From contig DYPU01000020.1 in assembly GCA_020719725.1 (NCBI GenBank), forward strand, positions 1-38,262: a stretch of 38,262 bases of DNA, given 5' to 3'. Position numbers and translations under genes: made by a program. This DNA comes from Anaerolinea sp. GTDB taxonomy: Bacteria > Chloroflexota > Anaerolineae > Anaerolineales > Villigracilaceae. This document shows positions 25,236 through 33,800 of this stretch, in pieces. Within the stretch, counting starts at the first letter, position 1. Each line of letters starts with the position of its first letter. The notes under the pieces were generated by a model that worked only from the letters and a program-made list of their open reading frames with translations, searched no databases and was not told where the DNA came from.

Positions 25236-26093
25236 TTACATTGCCGTCATGTAGGCGAGCGCCACTGCGCCAGGCCCCACATGCGTTCCAATGACCGGGC
25301 TGAGTTCGGTCATCAGCGTTTCTTCTGCTCCAATGCGCTGGGTTGCTTTTTCTAGCACGGCTTTGGCATCAGCGCTAGAATCGGCATGGAGTGCGGCCAA
25401 TTGAATTTTTCCTTTACCAGCGGCGCATTGTTCGGCCACCAATTCTACCAACCGGTTTAGGGCCTTGTCTTTGGTGCGAACCCGTTCCAGCGCTTCCAAT
25501 TTTCCATTGTTGATGTACAAAATTGGTTTCATATTAAGCGCTGTTCCCAGAAAACGCTGGGTGCCGCTAATGCGCCCGCCGCGATGCAAAAACTCTAGCG
25601 TATCAACCACAAAGTAAATCCCGGTGCGCTCGCGGGTTTGCTCTGCAAATTGTTTGCATTCTGCCAAAGAAAGACCCTGTTTGGCGGCGCGGGCGGTTGC
25701 CAGCGCCTGAAAGCCCATTGCCATGGTAGTGCTGCGGCTATCAACAATTTCGATGCGATCTTTGTCTTTTTCCACCAATTCTTTGGCTTGCAACGCAGAT
25801 TGGACAGTGCCAGACAAACTGGCCGAGATGAAAATTCCAAGCACATCATAATCATTGGCCAGTAACTGTTCAAATTTTTGCTTCATCAAGCCCACCGCCA
25901 CCTGTGAGGTGGTGGGCATTTTCTGGGCGGTTTTTAGCTTGTGATAAAAAACATCGGGAGTAATCGTTATACCGTCTTCGTAGGTTTCTTCGCCCCAAAT
26001 TACATTTAAAGGAACTGTGTGTATTTCTTCAGCTTGCAGGTTGGCGGCGGGCAGATAGGCGGTGCTGTCGGTTAGAATGGCTACTTTTCTCAT
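25236..26093 (-). CDS. DegV family fatty acid-binding protein (first copy)
   Basis: 285 residues. The N-terminal ILTDSTAYLP, the mid-protein MPTTSQVAVG (lipid-head-binding Thr-Thr-Ser), GIFISASLSGTVQSA, VDSRSTTMAMGF, VDTLEFLHRGGRI and LSPVIGTHVGPGAVALAY are all DegV signatures. DegV (FakB-like) proteins bind a fatty acid in a closed pocket and present it to a kinase (FakA) for entry into phospholipid synthesis. GGAG is 6 bases upstream of the start. It follows its paralogue by 29 bases. No FakA kinase is in the window. Confidence 0.95.
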   Translation of the reverse strand: MRKVAILTDSTAYLPAANLQAEEIHTVPLNVIWGEETYEDGITITPDVFYHKLKTAQKMPTTSQVAVGLMKQKFEQLLANDYDVLGIFISASLSGTVQSALQAKELVEKDKDRIEIVDSRSTTMAMGFQALATARAAKQGLSLAECKQFAEQTRERTGIYFVVDTLEFLHRGGRISGTQRFLGTALNMKPILYINNGKLEALERVRTKDKALNRLVELVAEQCAAGKGKIQLAALHADSSADAKAVLEKATQRIGAEETLMTELSPVIGTHVGPGAVALAYMTAM

Positions 26094-26122
26094 GGGTTTC
26101 TCCGGGAACTGATTTTGGCTGA

Positions 26123-26977
26123 TTATAACCCAGCCATATAGGCGATACCGATTGTCCCCGGCCCGGTATGGGTTCCGACGACGGGGCTGAGTTCAGACTG
26201 GATGGTTTCTATTACATCCAGACTCTTACCAACGGTAGACATCACTGCTACCGCATCTGCGCTGGCGTTAGCGTGTAGAGAAGCCAGGCGAATGGGTGTT
26301 TTGCCTTTGCATTGCTCTACGATAATCTCTGCCAGTCGATCCATTGCCTTATCTTTGGTGCGAACTCGTTCCACCGCCTCCACCTTACCGTTATGGACGG
26401 TAAGAATAGGCTTCAGGTTTAGCGCGGTGCCGAGTAATCGCTGCGCCCCGCCAATGCGCCCGCCTCGATGTAAAAATTCGAGTGTATCAACCATAAAATA
26501 AACACCCGTAGCCGAATAAGCCTGCTCGGCCAGTGTTTTGCATTCTGCCATGTCTGCCCCTTCGGCTGCTGCGCGCGCAACCGCCAAGACCTGAAATCCG
26601 GCAGACATGGTGGTGGTATTGGTATCAATCAGCTCTATTTTGCCCTGACCACTCGCTAGCGAGGCGCGGCCCTGAATGGCCGACTGAAGGGTTCCAGAAA
26701 GCTTGGAGCTAAGAAACATGCCTAAAACCTCGTAGCCCTCTGCCAGAAGGCGCTCAAAGGCACTCTTCATATTAACTACCGAAACTTGCGAGGTGGTTGG
26801 TAAGGTTTTTGATCCAGCCAGTTTGCGATAAAACTCCTCTGGCAAAATATCGACCCCGTCCTCATACATTTTCTCTCCCCAGATTAAAACCTGGGGAACC
26901 ACTGTGATGTTATAGCGTTGGCGATATTCATCGGGAATATAAGATGTACTGTCTGTTACCAGGGCCACTTTTGCCAT
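26123..26977 (-). CDS. DegV family fatty acid-binding protein (second copy)
   Basis: 284 residues with the same signatures as its neighbour: VTDSTSYIPD, LPTTSQVSV, GMFLSSKLSGTLQSA, IDTNTTTMSAGFQ, VDTLEFLHRGGRIGGAQRLLGTALNLKPIL and LSPVVGTHTGPGTIGIAY. Large blocks are identical to the downstream copy (for example RTKDKA, VDTLEFLHRGGRI), so they arose by tandem duplication, but the lid loops and C-terminal turn differ, perhaps giving different fatty acid preference (as FakB1/FakB2 in other bacteria, inference). The start at 26977 has GGAGG 4 bases upstream. It is the first gene of the pair. Confidence 0.95.
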   Translation of the reverse strand: MAKVALVTDSTSYIPDEYRQRYNITVVPQVLIWGEKMYEDGVDILPEEFYRKLAGSKTLPTTSQVSVVNMKSAFERLLAEGYEVLGMFLSSKLSGTLQSAIQGRASLASGQGKIELIDTNTTTMSAGFQVLAVARAAAEGADMAECKTLAEQAYSATGVYFMVDTLEFLHRGGRIGGAQRLLGTALNLKPILTVHNGKVEAVERVRTKDKAMDRLAEIIVEQCKGKTPIRLASLHANASADAVAVMSTVGKSLDVIETIQSELSPVVGTHTGPGTIGIAYMAGL

Positions 26978-26984
26978 TTTTCCT

Positions 26985-27019
26985 CCAAGGGTTATTTTAT
27001 AAACCTTTAAAACCCTGGG
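26985..27019 (-). promoter_or_regulatory. -10 region flanked by a 9-bp inverted repeat at the DegV operon
   Basis: CCAAGGGTT (26985-26993) and AACCCTGGG (27011-27019) form an inverted repeat with one mismatch. A minus-strand TATAAAAT-like -10 box (26993-27000) lies between them and the left arm touches the ribosome site. This could be an operator; the evidence is positional only. Confidence 0.3.
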
Positions 27020-27108
27020 TTATGCCTTTCGTTACTCTTTGTTAAGATTTTTTTCATCTTTATGTGAAACAAATCTGTAAAACAAAGTGCTTTTTTGCAA
27101 AAAATTGA

Positions 27109-27137
27109 TTGACTTCGAGAATCTCACATGCTACAAT
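27109..27137 (+). promoter_or_regulatory. Sigma-70-type promoter of the yceD-rpoD operon
   Basis: TTGACT (27109-27114), a 17-base spacer and TACAAT (27132-27137). This is the best full -35/-10 pair in the window. Transcription should start near 27144, about 14 bases before the yceD start. Confidence 0.8.
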
Positions 27138-27157
27138 AACTCAATCCCAGATTTTGA

Positions 27158-27682
27158 GTGAGTATAGTGCCTAATCCTCGTAAACCTTTACGAATAAATG
27201 TCGGTTTTTTGATTAATTCGCCCATTGGCATTTACCGCGAACTTTTCTTTGATTCGATCTCAGTCACATCGGATGATGGCCTCACCATCAGCGACATAGA
27301 AGGTGCAATCAAAATCAGCCGCACTCCTCAAGGGCTATTTGTAGAAGGTCAATTTAGCGGTTTTGTCCCCCTTGAGTGTGTGCGTTGTTTAAATGATTAT
27401 GTTCAACCGCTGCATTGGGAATTTTCCGAATTATTTGCTTTTACGCGCGATAACATCACAGAAGCGGGGTTACTTGTGCCAGAAGATGCTCATATCGATT
27501 TACAGCCCATCATCCATGATTTTGCCCTGGTTGAAGTTCCCATTCAACCGATTTGCAAACCAGATTGCCGGGGCTTGTGCGTGGAATGCGGCCAAAACTT
27601 GAACGAACTGGATTGTGGGCATCGGCTTCCGGACGATGCCCCATTTTCTGCGTTGAAAAATTTTCTCGACCCCAAAGAATAA
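27158..27682 (+). CDS. yceD: YceD / DUF177 family protein
   Basis: 174 residues. The central SGFVPLECVRCLNDYVQPL and the C-terminal CKPDCRGLCVECGQNLNELDCGH carry the paired cysteines (CxxC and CxxxC...CxxC) of the DUF177 family. DUF177 proteins are linked to 23S rRNA and ribosome assembly and in most bacteria sit directly before rpmF (ribosomal protein L32). Here the next gene is the sigma factor, 53 bases away, and no L32 frame lies between. GTG at 27158 is taken as start; a second GTG at 27167 is possible, and neither has a strong ribosome site. Confidence 0.88.
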   Translation: MSIVPNPRKPLRINVGFLINSPIGIYRELFFDSISVTSDDGLTISDIEGAIKISRTPQGLFVEGQFSGFVPLECVRCLNDYVQPLHWEFSELFAFTRDNITEAGLLVPEDAHIDLQPIIHDFALVEVPIQPICKPDCRGLCVECGQNLNELDCGHRLPDDAPFSALKNFLDPKE

Positions 27683-27735
27683 TTAATCCAGCTTTTGCAA
27701 AGTACCAGCGTCGAATGCTCAGCGTGGAGGATTAC

Positions 27736-28911
27736 ATGGCACACTCGGAACGATATGGACGACGCACAGAAGCCTTGCACCTTTTGCTTGAAAAAGCTGG
27801 GGTACAAGGCTATTTGACAACCGACGATCTAATCGAAGCGTACCCCGATGTTAACCAGGATGCCGAACGTTTAACCGTGCTTTTGACGACGCTGCGCCGG
27901 CGTGGCGTGGATGTGTTCGACGCTGAAGTGGGTCGTGACGCGGCCGTTGACGAAACCGAAATTCCTGAATTTGGCTCTGAAACCTGGGCTAACCCGGCTG
28001 AAGGCGGCTCCGAAGATAACACCGGCCTTTATTTGCGCGAGATGGCGCGCGTGCCTCTACTTGGGGCAGTGGAAGAATTGGAAATAGCCCACGCTATTGA
28101 AGCGGGCCGCTCTGCCAGTTCCCGCCTCAAAGCGGTGGCCAACCTTTCGGTAGAATCCCGCCAAGAAATAGAATATGCCATTGCGCATGGGCTTTCAGCC
28201 CGCGAACATCTCATCAAAGCCAACACCCGGCTTGTCGTTAGCATTGCCAAACGCTACATTGGCCGGGGAGTAGCTTTCCTTGATCTCATTCAGGAAGGCA
28301 ACCTGGGTCTAATGAAAGCTGTCGAGAAATTTGAAGCAATTCGCGGCTTTCGCTTTTCCACCTACGCCACCTGGTGGATTCGCCAAACCATTACGCGCGC
28401 CATTGCCGATCAGTCCCGCACCATTCGCCTGCCGGTTCACATGAGCGACAAGATTCGTCAAATTTACAAAGTGACTCACGATCTGGAGCAGCGCCTGGGA
28501 CGCGCCCCAGAATTGGACGAAATTGCCGAAGAAACCCAGCTTACCCTACAAAAACTTCAGTGGATTATGCGCGTCACCTGGCAGCCCATCTCGCTTGAAA
28601 GCCCGGTTGGAGACGATGACGAATCAGAACTGGGCAATTTTGTAGAAGATGAAGTTAGCCCCAGCCCCATTCAAAGCGCTTATCAAGCGATGCTGCGCGA
28701 CAAACTTAATGAAATTTTGCAAGACATGCCCCCACGTGAAGCGCGTGTGTTGCGGTTACGCTTTGGCCTGGATGACGGCATCGAATACACCCTCGAAGAA
28801 GTCGGCCAGAAATTTGGCCTGACGCGCGAACGCATTCGTCAGATAGAAGGCAAAGCCTTGCGGCGCTTGCGACACCCGCGCCGGGTGCGCCAATTGCGCG
28901 ATTATTTATAG
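27736..28911 (+). CDS. rpoD: Primary RNA polymerase sigma factor
   Basis: 391 residues from the ATG at 27736, which has GGAGG 5 bases upstream; the frame is open further upstream but without support and overlaps yceD. An N-terminal region 1.1-like part (TTDDLIEAYPDVNQDAERL) comes first; then 1.2 (DNTGLYLREMARVPLL), region 2 (LIKANTRLVVSIAKRYIGRGVAFLDLIQEGNLGLMKAVEKFE, and the -10-recognising YATWWIRQTITRAIAD), region 3 (MSDKIRQIYKVTHDLEQRLGRAPELDEIAE) and region 4 (DDGIEYTLEEVGQKFGLTRERIRQIEGKALRRLRHP, the -35-binding helix). It directs most transcription. It is co-transcribed with yceD. Confidence 0.96.
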   Translation: MAHSERYGRRTEALHLLLEKAGVQGYLTTDDLIEAYPDVNQDAERLTVLLTTLRRRGVDVFDAEVGRDAAVDETEIPEFGSETWANPAEGGSEDNTGLYLREMARVPLLGAVEELEIAHAIEAGRSASSRLKAVANLSVESRQEIEYAIAHGLSAREHLIKANTRLVVSIAKRYIGRGVAFLDLIQEGNLGLMKAVEKFEAIRGFRFSTYATWWIRQTITRAIADQSRTIRLPVHMSDKIRQIYKVTHDLEQRLGRAPELDEIAEETQLTLQKLQWIMRVTWQPISLESPVGDDDESELGNFVEDEVSPSPIQSAYQAMLRDKLNEILQDMPPREARVLRLRFGLDDGIEYTLEEVGQKFGLTRERIRQIEGKALRRLRHPRRVRQLRDYL

Positions 28912-28937
28912 CGCGTCCAAAATTGATCACCTTGTAG

Positions 28938-28949
28938 TAAAATAGCGCC
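28938..28949 (+). promoter_or_regulatory. -10 box directly before a metG leader ORF
   Basis: TAAAATAGCGCC ends at the base before the ATG at 28950, so -10 to ATG spacing (6 bases) predicts a leaderless start. It repeats the typA upstream string TAAAATAACGCC with one change. No good -35 box. Confidence 0.45.
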
Positions 28950-29012
28950 ATGTCTGCTTTTTTCTTGATGTCCATGCCCATCCCGACTCATTTGCAGTTC
29001 ACCGCCAGATGA
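28950..29012 (+). CDS. Putative Met-containing leader peptide of metG, 20 aa
   Basis: The frame encodes 20 residues starting MSAFFLMSMP and ending LQFTAR. Three methionines lie among the first nine residues, and its TGA stop sits in the loop of a hairpin (28999-29022). It is placed between a -10 box and a terminator-like hairpin upstream of methionyl-tRNA synthetase, as a translation-monitoring leader would be. No ribosome site, consistent with a leaderless start. Short frames arise by chance, so this is a proposal. Confidence 0.35.
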   Translation: MSAFFLMSMPIPTHLQFTAR

Positions 29013-29069
29013 ACTGCGGTGACGGTTTGCGCCGCCTGACCAATGCTGGCAAAAAGCCAGCATTTTTAT
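28999..29069 (+). terminator. Two-hairpin attenuator-like region before metG
   Basis: Hairpin 1: TCACCGC (28999-29005) with GCGGTGA (29016-29022). Hairpin 2: AATGCTGGC (29042-29050) with GCCAGCATT (29056-29064), loop AAAAA, followed by TTTATTT, which resembles an intrinsic terminator. GCCAG at 29004-29008 could instead pair with CTGGC of hairpin 2 (29046-29050), giving an alternative fold that would prevent termination. Confidence 0.5.
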
Positions 29070-29087
29070 TTCCCGGAGGGTCTTCCC

Positions 29088-30884
29088 ATGCCTGAAAACA
29101 TACTCATCGCCATCGCCTGGCCTTACGCCAATGCCGAAATCCATGTGGGTAACATCACCGGTTCACACCTACCCGGCGATATCACCGCGCGCTACCACCG
29201 TCTAAAAGGCAACAAAGTCCTCATGGTCAGCGGAACTGATTCGCATGGCACGCCCGTCACCATTCGCGCCGACGCCGAGGGTAAATCGGTGGAAGAAGTT
29301 TACAAGTTTTTCCACCACAGCTTTTTGGATGTTTTTCAAGGCTATGGCATCACCTACGACCTATTCACCAGCACCCACACCGAAAACCACTTTAAAGTAT
29401 CTCAAACCATTTTTCTGGCCCTGCGCGAAAATGGCTACCTTTACACTGAAATCCGCCCGCAATGGTATTCTCCCGCCGCTGGTAAATTTCTTCCTGATCG
29501 TTATGTTGAAGGCGTTTGCTATCTCTGCGGGTTCACGGGTGCCCGCTCCGATCAGTGCGACCAATGCGGCAACGTGCTTGAACCCGAAAAACTAATCAAC
29601 CCTCATTCCAAAATCGACAATTCCACCCCCGAACTGCGCGAAACCGAGCACTACTTCCTCGATCTCTCCAAGCTCGAAGTCAAAGTGGCCGAATTCCTCC
29701 GCGCCCGCAAATCATACTGGCGCGAAACCGTCAGCGGGCAATCGCTCGGTCAAATCGAAAGCGACGGCCTTAAACCGCGCCCCATCACCCGCGATTTGGA
29801 TTGGGGCATCCCCGTTCCGGTGCAGGGGTGGGAGCACAAATGTATCTACGTTTGGTTCGAAGCAGTCATCGGTTATCTCTCGGCTGCTATCGAATGGGGC
29901 CAGGTATCGGGTAGTGGCGAAGCCTGGCGCGAGTGGTGGATCAATCCCGCCGCCAAATCTTTCTACTTTATCGGCAAAGACAATATCTTTTTTCATGCCG
30001 CCTGGTGGCCGGCCCAGCTAATGGGCGCTGGTTCAACTTTTATGAAACTCTTTGCCGGTGACGAAGTGCCTCTTACCCTGCCCTACGATGTGCCCGCCAA
30101 TCAATTCATGAACCTGGAAAATGCAAAAATCAGCGGCTCGCGCAATTGGGCTGTTTGGGGCCGTGATGCCCTGACCCGTTACGACCCAGACGCGCTGCGC
30201 TACTACCTGACCGTGAACATGCCAGAAGCCAAAGATAGTGACTGGACCTGGGAAGAATTTGTGGCCCATAACAATAACGAACTGGTTGCCACTTGGGGCA
30301 ACCTGGCAAACCGGGTACTCTCCTTCGCCTTTAAACATTGGGATGGACATGTGCCGCCGGTGGAGGTTACCATGCTCCGCCCCGCCGATTTGAGCCTGCT
30401 GGCCGTTATCGATGATGGCTTCAACACTGTCAGCGGCTACTACAAAACCGTCAAAATACGCGAAGCCCTGCGCGAAGCTCTGCGCTTGGCGACAGAAGTG
30501 AATCGTTACCTGGATATTCACGCGCCCTGGACCGCCATCAAAACTGACCGAGATTCTGCCGCCCTGACGATTTACACAGCCTTGAAGGCGATTGATTCGC
30601 TCAAGGTTCTTTTTGCGCCGGTGTTACCCTTTTCTAGTGAAAAACTGCATACCTTTTTCGGTTACGAAATTCCCCTGTTTGGTGAACAATACACCCAATC
30701 GCTGACCGACTCATTGGGCGAACACACCGCTTTGCGTTACAAACCTGCTCAGCCCAACCTACCCAATCAATGGCTGCCTAGCCAACTGCAACCGGGTCAA
30801 ACCCTCTTGCAGCCCGCGCCCCTTTTTAAAAAATTGGACGAAAAAATTGTCGTGCCAGAAGAAAAAGCCCGTCTTGGCCAATAA
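29088..30884 (+). CDS. metG: Methionyl-tRNA synthetase
   Basis: 598 residues. The start at 29088 has CGGAGG 9 bases upstream; an in-frame ATG at 29043 lies inside the attenuator hairpin and is rejected. Class I features: the HIGH motif reads HVGN (19-22), VSGTDSHGTPVTIRA binds methionine, and the four-Cys zinc knuckle is CYLCGFTGARSDQCDQCG (about 145-162). The KMSKS motif reads KISGS (347-351), keeping the first Lys and both Ser but not the second Lys. The anticodon-binding helical domain follows (ANRVLSFAF onward). No C-terminal tRNA-binding domain is attached. It charges initiator and elongator tRNA-Met. It ends 2 bases from the convergent GGDEF gene. Confidence 0.95.
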   Translation: MPENILIAIAWPYANAEIHVGNITGSHLPGDITARYHRLKGNKVLMVSGTDSHGTPVTIRADAEGKSVEEVYKFFHHSFLDVFQGYGITYDLFTSTHTENHFKVSQTIFLALRENGYLYTEIRPQWYSPAAGKFLPDRYVEGVCYLCGFTGARSDQCDQCGNVLEPEKLINPHSKIDNSTPELRETEHYFLDLSKLEVKVAEFLRARKSYWRETVSGQSLGQIESDGLKPRPITRDLDWGIPVPVQGWEHKCIYVWFEAVIGYLSAAIEWGQVSGSGEAWREWWINPAAKSFYFIGKDNIFFHAAWWPAQLMGAGSTFMKLFAGDEVPLTLPYDVPANQFMNLENAKISGSRNWAVWGRDALTRYDPDALRYYLTVNMPEAKDSDWTWEEFVAHNNNELVATWGNLANRVLSFAFKHWDGHVPPVEVTMLRPADLSLLAVIDDGFNTVSGYYKTVKIREALREALRLATEVNRYLDIHAPWTAIKTDRDSAALTIYTALKAIDSLKVLFAPVLPFSSEKLHTFFGYEIPLFGEQYTQSLTDSLGEHTALRYKPAQPNLPNQWLPSQLQPGQTLLQPAPLFKKLDEKIVVPEEKARLGQ

Positions 30885-30886
30885 AC

Positions 30887-33800
30887 TTACTGTTTCCAGG
30901 CCACAACCTGATTTCTACCGGCAGCTTTGGCTACATAAAGGGCCTGGTCGGCCTGAATGAGCAGGGCCTCCGCGCAATCTCCATGAGTTGGGTAGACGGA
31001 AATGCCAATCGAAATAGTAGCCCCGTCGGGTTTTTCCTTACCAGGACTGAGAACGCCCTGCGAGGCAAAGGCCAGCCGTATCTCATTGGCTCGTTTTTGC
31101 GCAATTTCCAGGTTCGTATCAGCCAGTAAAATTACAAACTCCTCGCCGCCGTAACGGCAGGCTACATCACTATTGCGAGTATATTGGCGTAATAGTTTTC
31201 CGAGCATTTGCAACAGATCATCGCCGGTTTTGTGTCCATGGGTGTCGTTAAATACTTTGAAATGATCGATGTCGAGCATCATCACTGAAAGGGAAGATGC
31301 TTTTTTGCGCATTCGATTAATTTTTTCCCCAAAAATCTCATCGAGATAGCGACGGTTGTATAAGCCGGTTAATGCATCCCGGATTGCTTGTTCTCTTAGT
31401 TCTCCCTGAAGCGACTCCACTCTTGTCAGTTGAATTTGTAATTCCTGATTGGTGTGTTCCAAAATTTCCTGGTCTTTGCGGCGCTCGTGGATTTCTTTTT
31501 GGGCTGCTTCGTACAATTGGCTATTTTCAATAGCAATGGCGGCCTGGGTGGCAATGGTTTCGATCAGCCGAATTTGTTCGGGGGTATAGCTATTTGGCTC
31601 ATAAGTTTGCATGGAAATGACCCCCATCACTTTGTCGCGTACAATCATAGGGATGCCTACATAGCAGCGGGTGGGGTTTCCGCCGATATGAATAATCTGA
31701 TATTTTCTGGCGATCTCAGGGTTAGTGGTGTTTGGCAGATAGAGCGATTTACCCTGGGTGATAATTTCACCTGCCAGGCCGGGGCTTAACCGAATGTCTC
31801 TGGTTGCGATGGTTTTAAATTCTCCGTTGTCAAAAAACAAAGGATGATAAATGGTATGCTTACTCTCATCATATAGGGCGACATAAAAAGCGTCCATAGG
31901 TAAGATTTGCTTGCATTTATCCAGCAAATTGCGCAAAACGTGATTAAGATCTAGGTTGGTTGAAAGTTGCAAGCTAATTTCATACAGCAGGGTCATTTCT
32001 TCGGCTCTGTGGCGGGTTTCCTCATACAGCCTGGCATTTTCAATGGCGCTGGTGGCCTGTGAAGCAATGATTTCAAGCGTTTGAATTTGTTCCTTGCTAT
32101 AATTATTGGGTTCATAGCTTTGGACTGACATAACCCCAATGACTTGTTCGCCGCGCATGAGTGGGATTCCCAAATAACAACGCGCATGTTCGGTTGTGGT
32201 GTGATAGGCATCATATTGTTCTTGCGCTGCCGGATGTAATAAATCGGGCACAAAAATGGATTGACCTTTTTGGATTACATTCTGCGTGAGGCTGGAATTG
32301 GAACTTAAGTAAAAGGTAATATGAGGCAGCTCCCGGCCCTTGTCGTAAAACTTAATAAAATTGATGCGTTTCTCGTTTTCTTCGTATAGCCCAACCGAAA
32401 ACACATCCATTTGGGCAATTTGTTTGCATTTTTCCAGCAGTGTATTTAAAACCAATTCTAAATTTAACCCGGCGGTAACAGCGTGGCTGGTTTCATAGAG
32501 AACTGCCAGTTGGTCAGCGTGTTGCCTTACTTCTTGTTCTGCGTGAATTCGTTCTTGTATCTCTTGTTGTGCCGACTGGAATAGATGCGCATTTTCAACG
32601 GCGATCCCAACATTGGCGGCAATGGTTGTCAGCAGCCGAACATCATTTTCGCTAAAAGCATTTTCCATTTGATAGTTTTGCAGACTAATAACCCCTAAGG
32701 CTTGTTTTCCGCTCATAATGGGCACGCCCAACCAGGTTTTAGGGTAGCCATAGTCATTTACGAAGACAGCCTTATGTCCCAAAGGGATGGCTTGTTTTAC
32801 AAAATTGCTTGAAATGAGCAAATGTTTGCCGGTCTTGAGAATATGGGAAACCAGCCCCTCGCCAAACTTGAGCGGTGGCGGAACGACACGCTTGCGGTCT
32901 ATTGTCCAATAAGGGACTTCTATGAAACCGGTGGCGCGGTTATGAAGCGCAACAAATACCGAGCGGGCATTAAAAAATTGTTCGAGCTGCTGGCCTACCA
33001 GTGAAACCAGCGTTGTCAGGTCTAATTGGGTGGCGGCGGCCATGCTGATGGTATTAATCATGTCTAATTCATCGAGACGGCGGTGAAGCAGCGTGTTGAT
33101 TTCTTTGCGCGCTGTAATATCTTCTTTAATGGAAATATAGTTGATGACCTGGCCTTCTGCATCGAAGAGTGGCGTAATTAAAGTTTCTTCCCAGTAAAAT
33201 TCTCCGTTTTTTCGGCGGTTAAGCAGGTCTGATTTCCAGATTTTTCCGGCTTTGATGGTGCTCCACATTTCGGCATATACGGCGGCTGGTGTTTTGTCCG
33301 ACTTTAGCAGGCTGGTTTTTTGGCCGATCACCTCTTTGCTGCTGTACCCTGTCAGGCGGGTAAAAGAGGGGTTGATATATTGGATAATGCCATCTGTATC
33401 GGTAATAACGACACTATTGGGGCTTTGTTCCACCGCCAGGGCCAACTGGTGGATTTGTTCTTGCTGCTGCCTGTATTTGGTTATCTCTCGCAAGATAATC
33501 ACATCGCTGGCGGGTTGATCGTTCTCTAGTTTGATGGGATTGATGGTCAGTTCGTAGATATTGACCGAATTGTTTTTTTGAATTTTTATTTCCCGCAGAA
33601 ATAGACCTTTGTCATGGGCTTCAGCGCGATACAGCCCCCATTCTTTTATGATTTTTTCTACGGATGTGCCAATTGTGTTGTCTGAAAGCTCCAGGGCGGC
33701 GTGGGCAGCGCGGTTTAGATCGAGAATTTTGTGATTATGGTCTACGACCAGCAGCATTTCGTTAATTTGATCTAAGGTAATATCGCGCGTGATAGGATAG

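Noticed and set aside
28950-29087. T-box riboswitch before metG
   Set aside because: I do not find the conserved T-box sequence or the long multi-stem leader; the leader is only about 140 bases. A leader-peptide model fits better.
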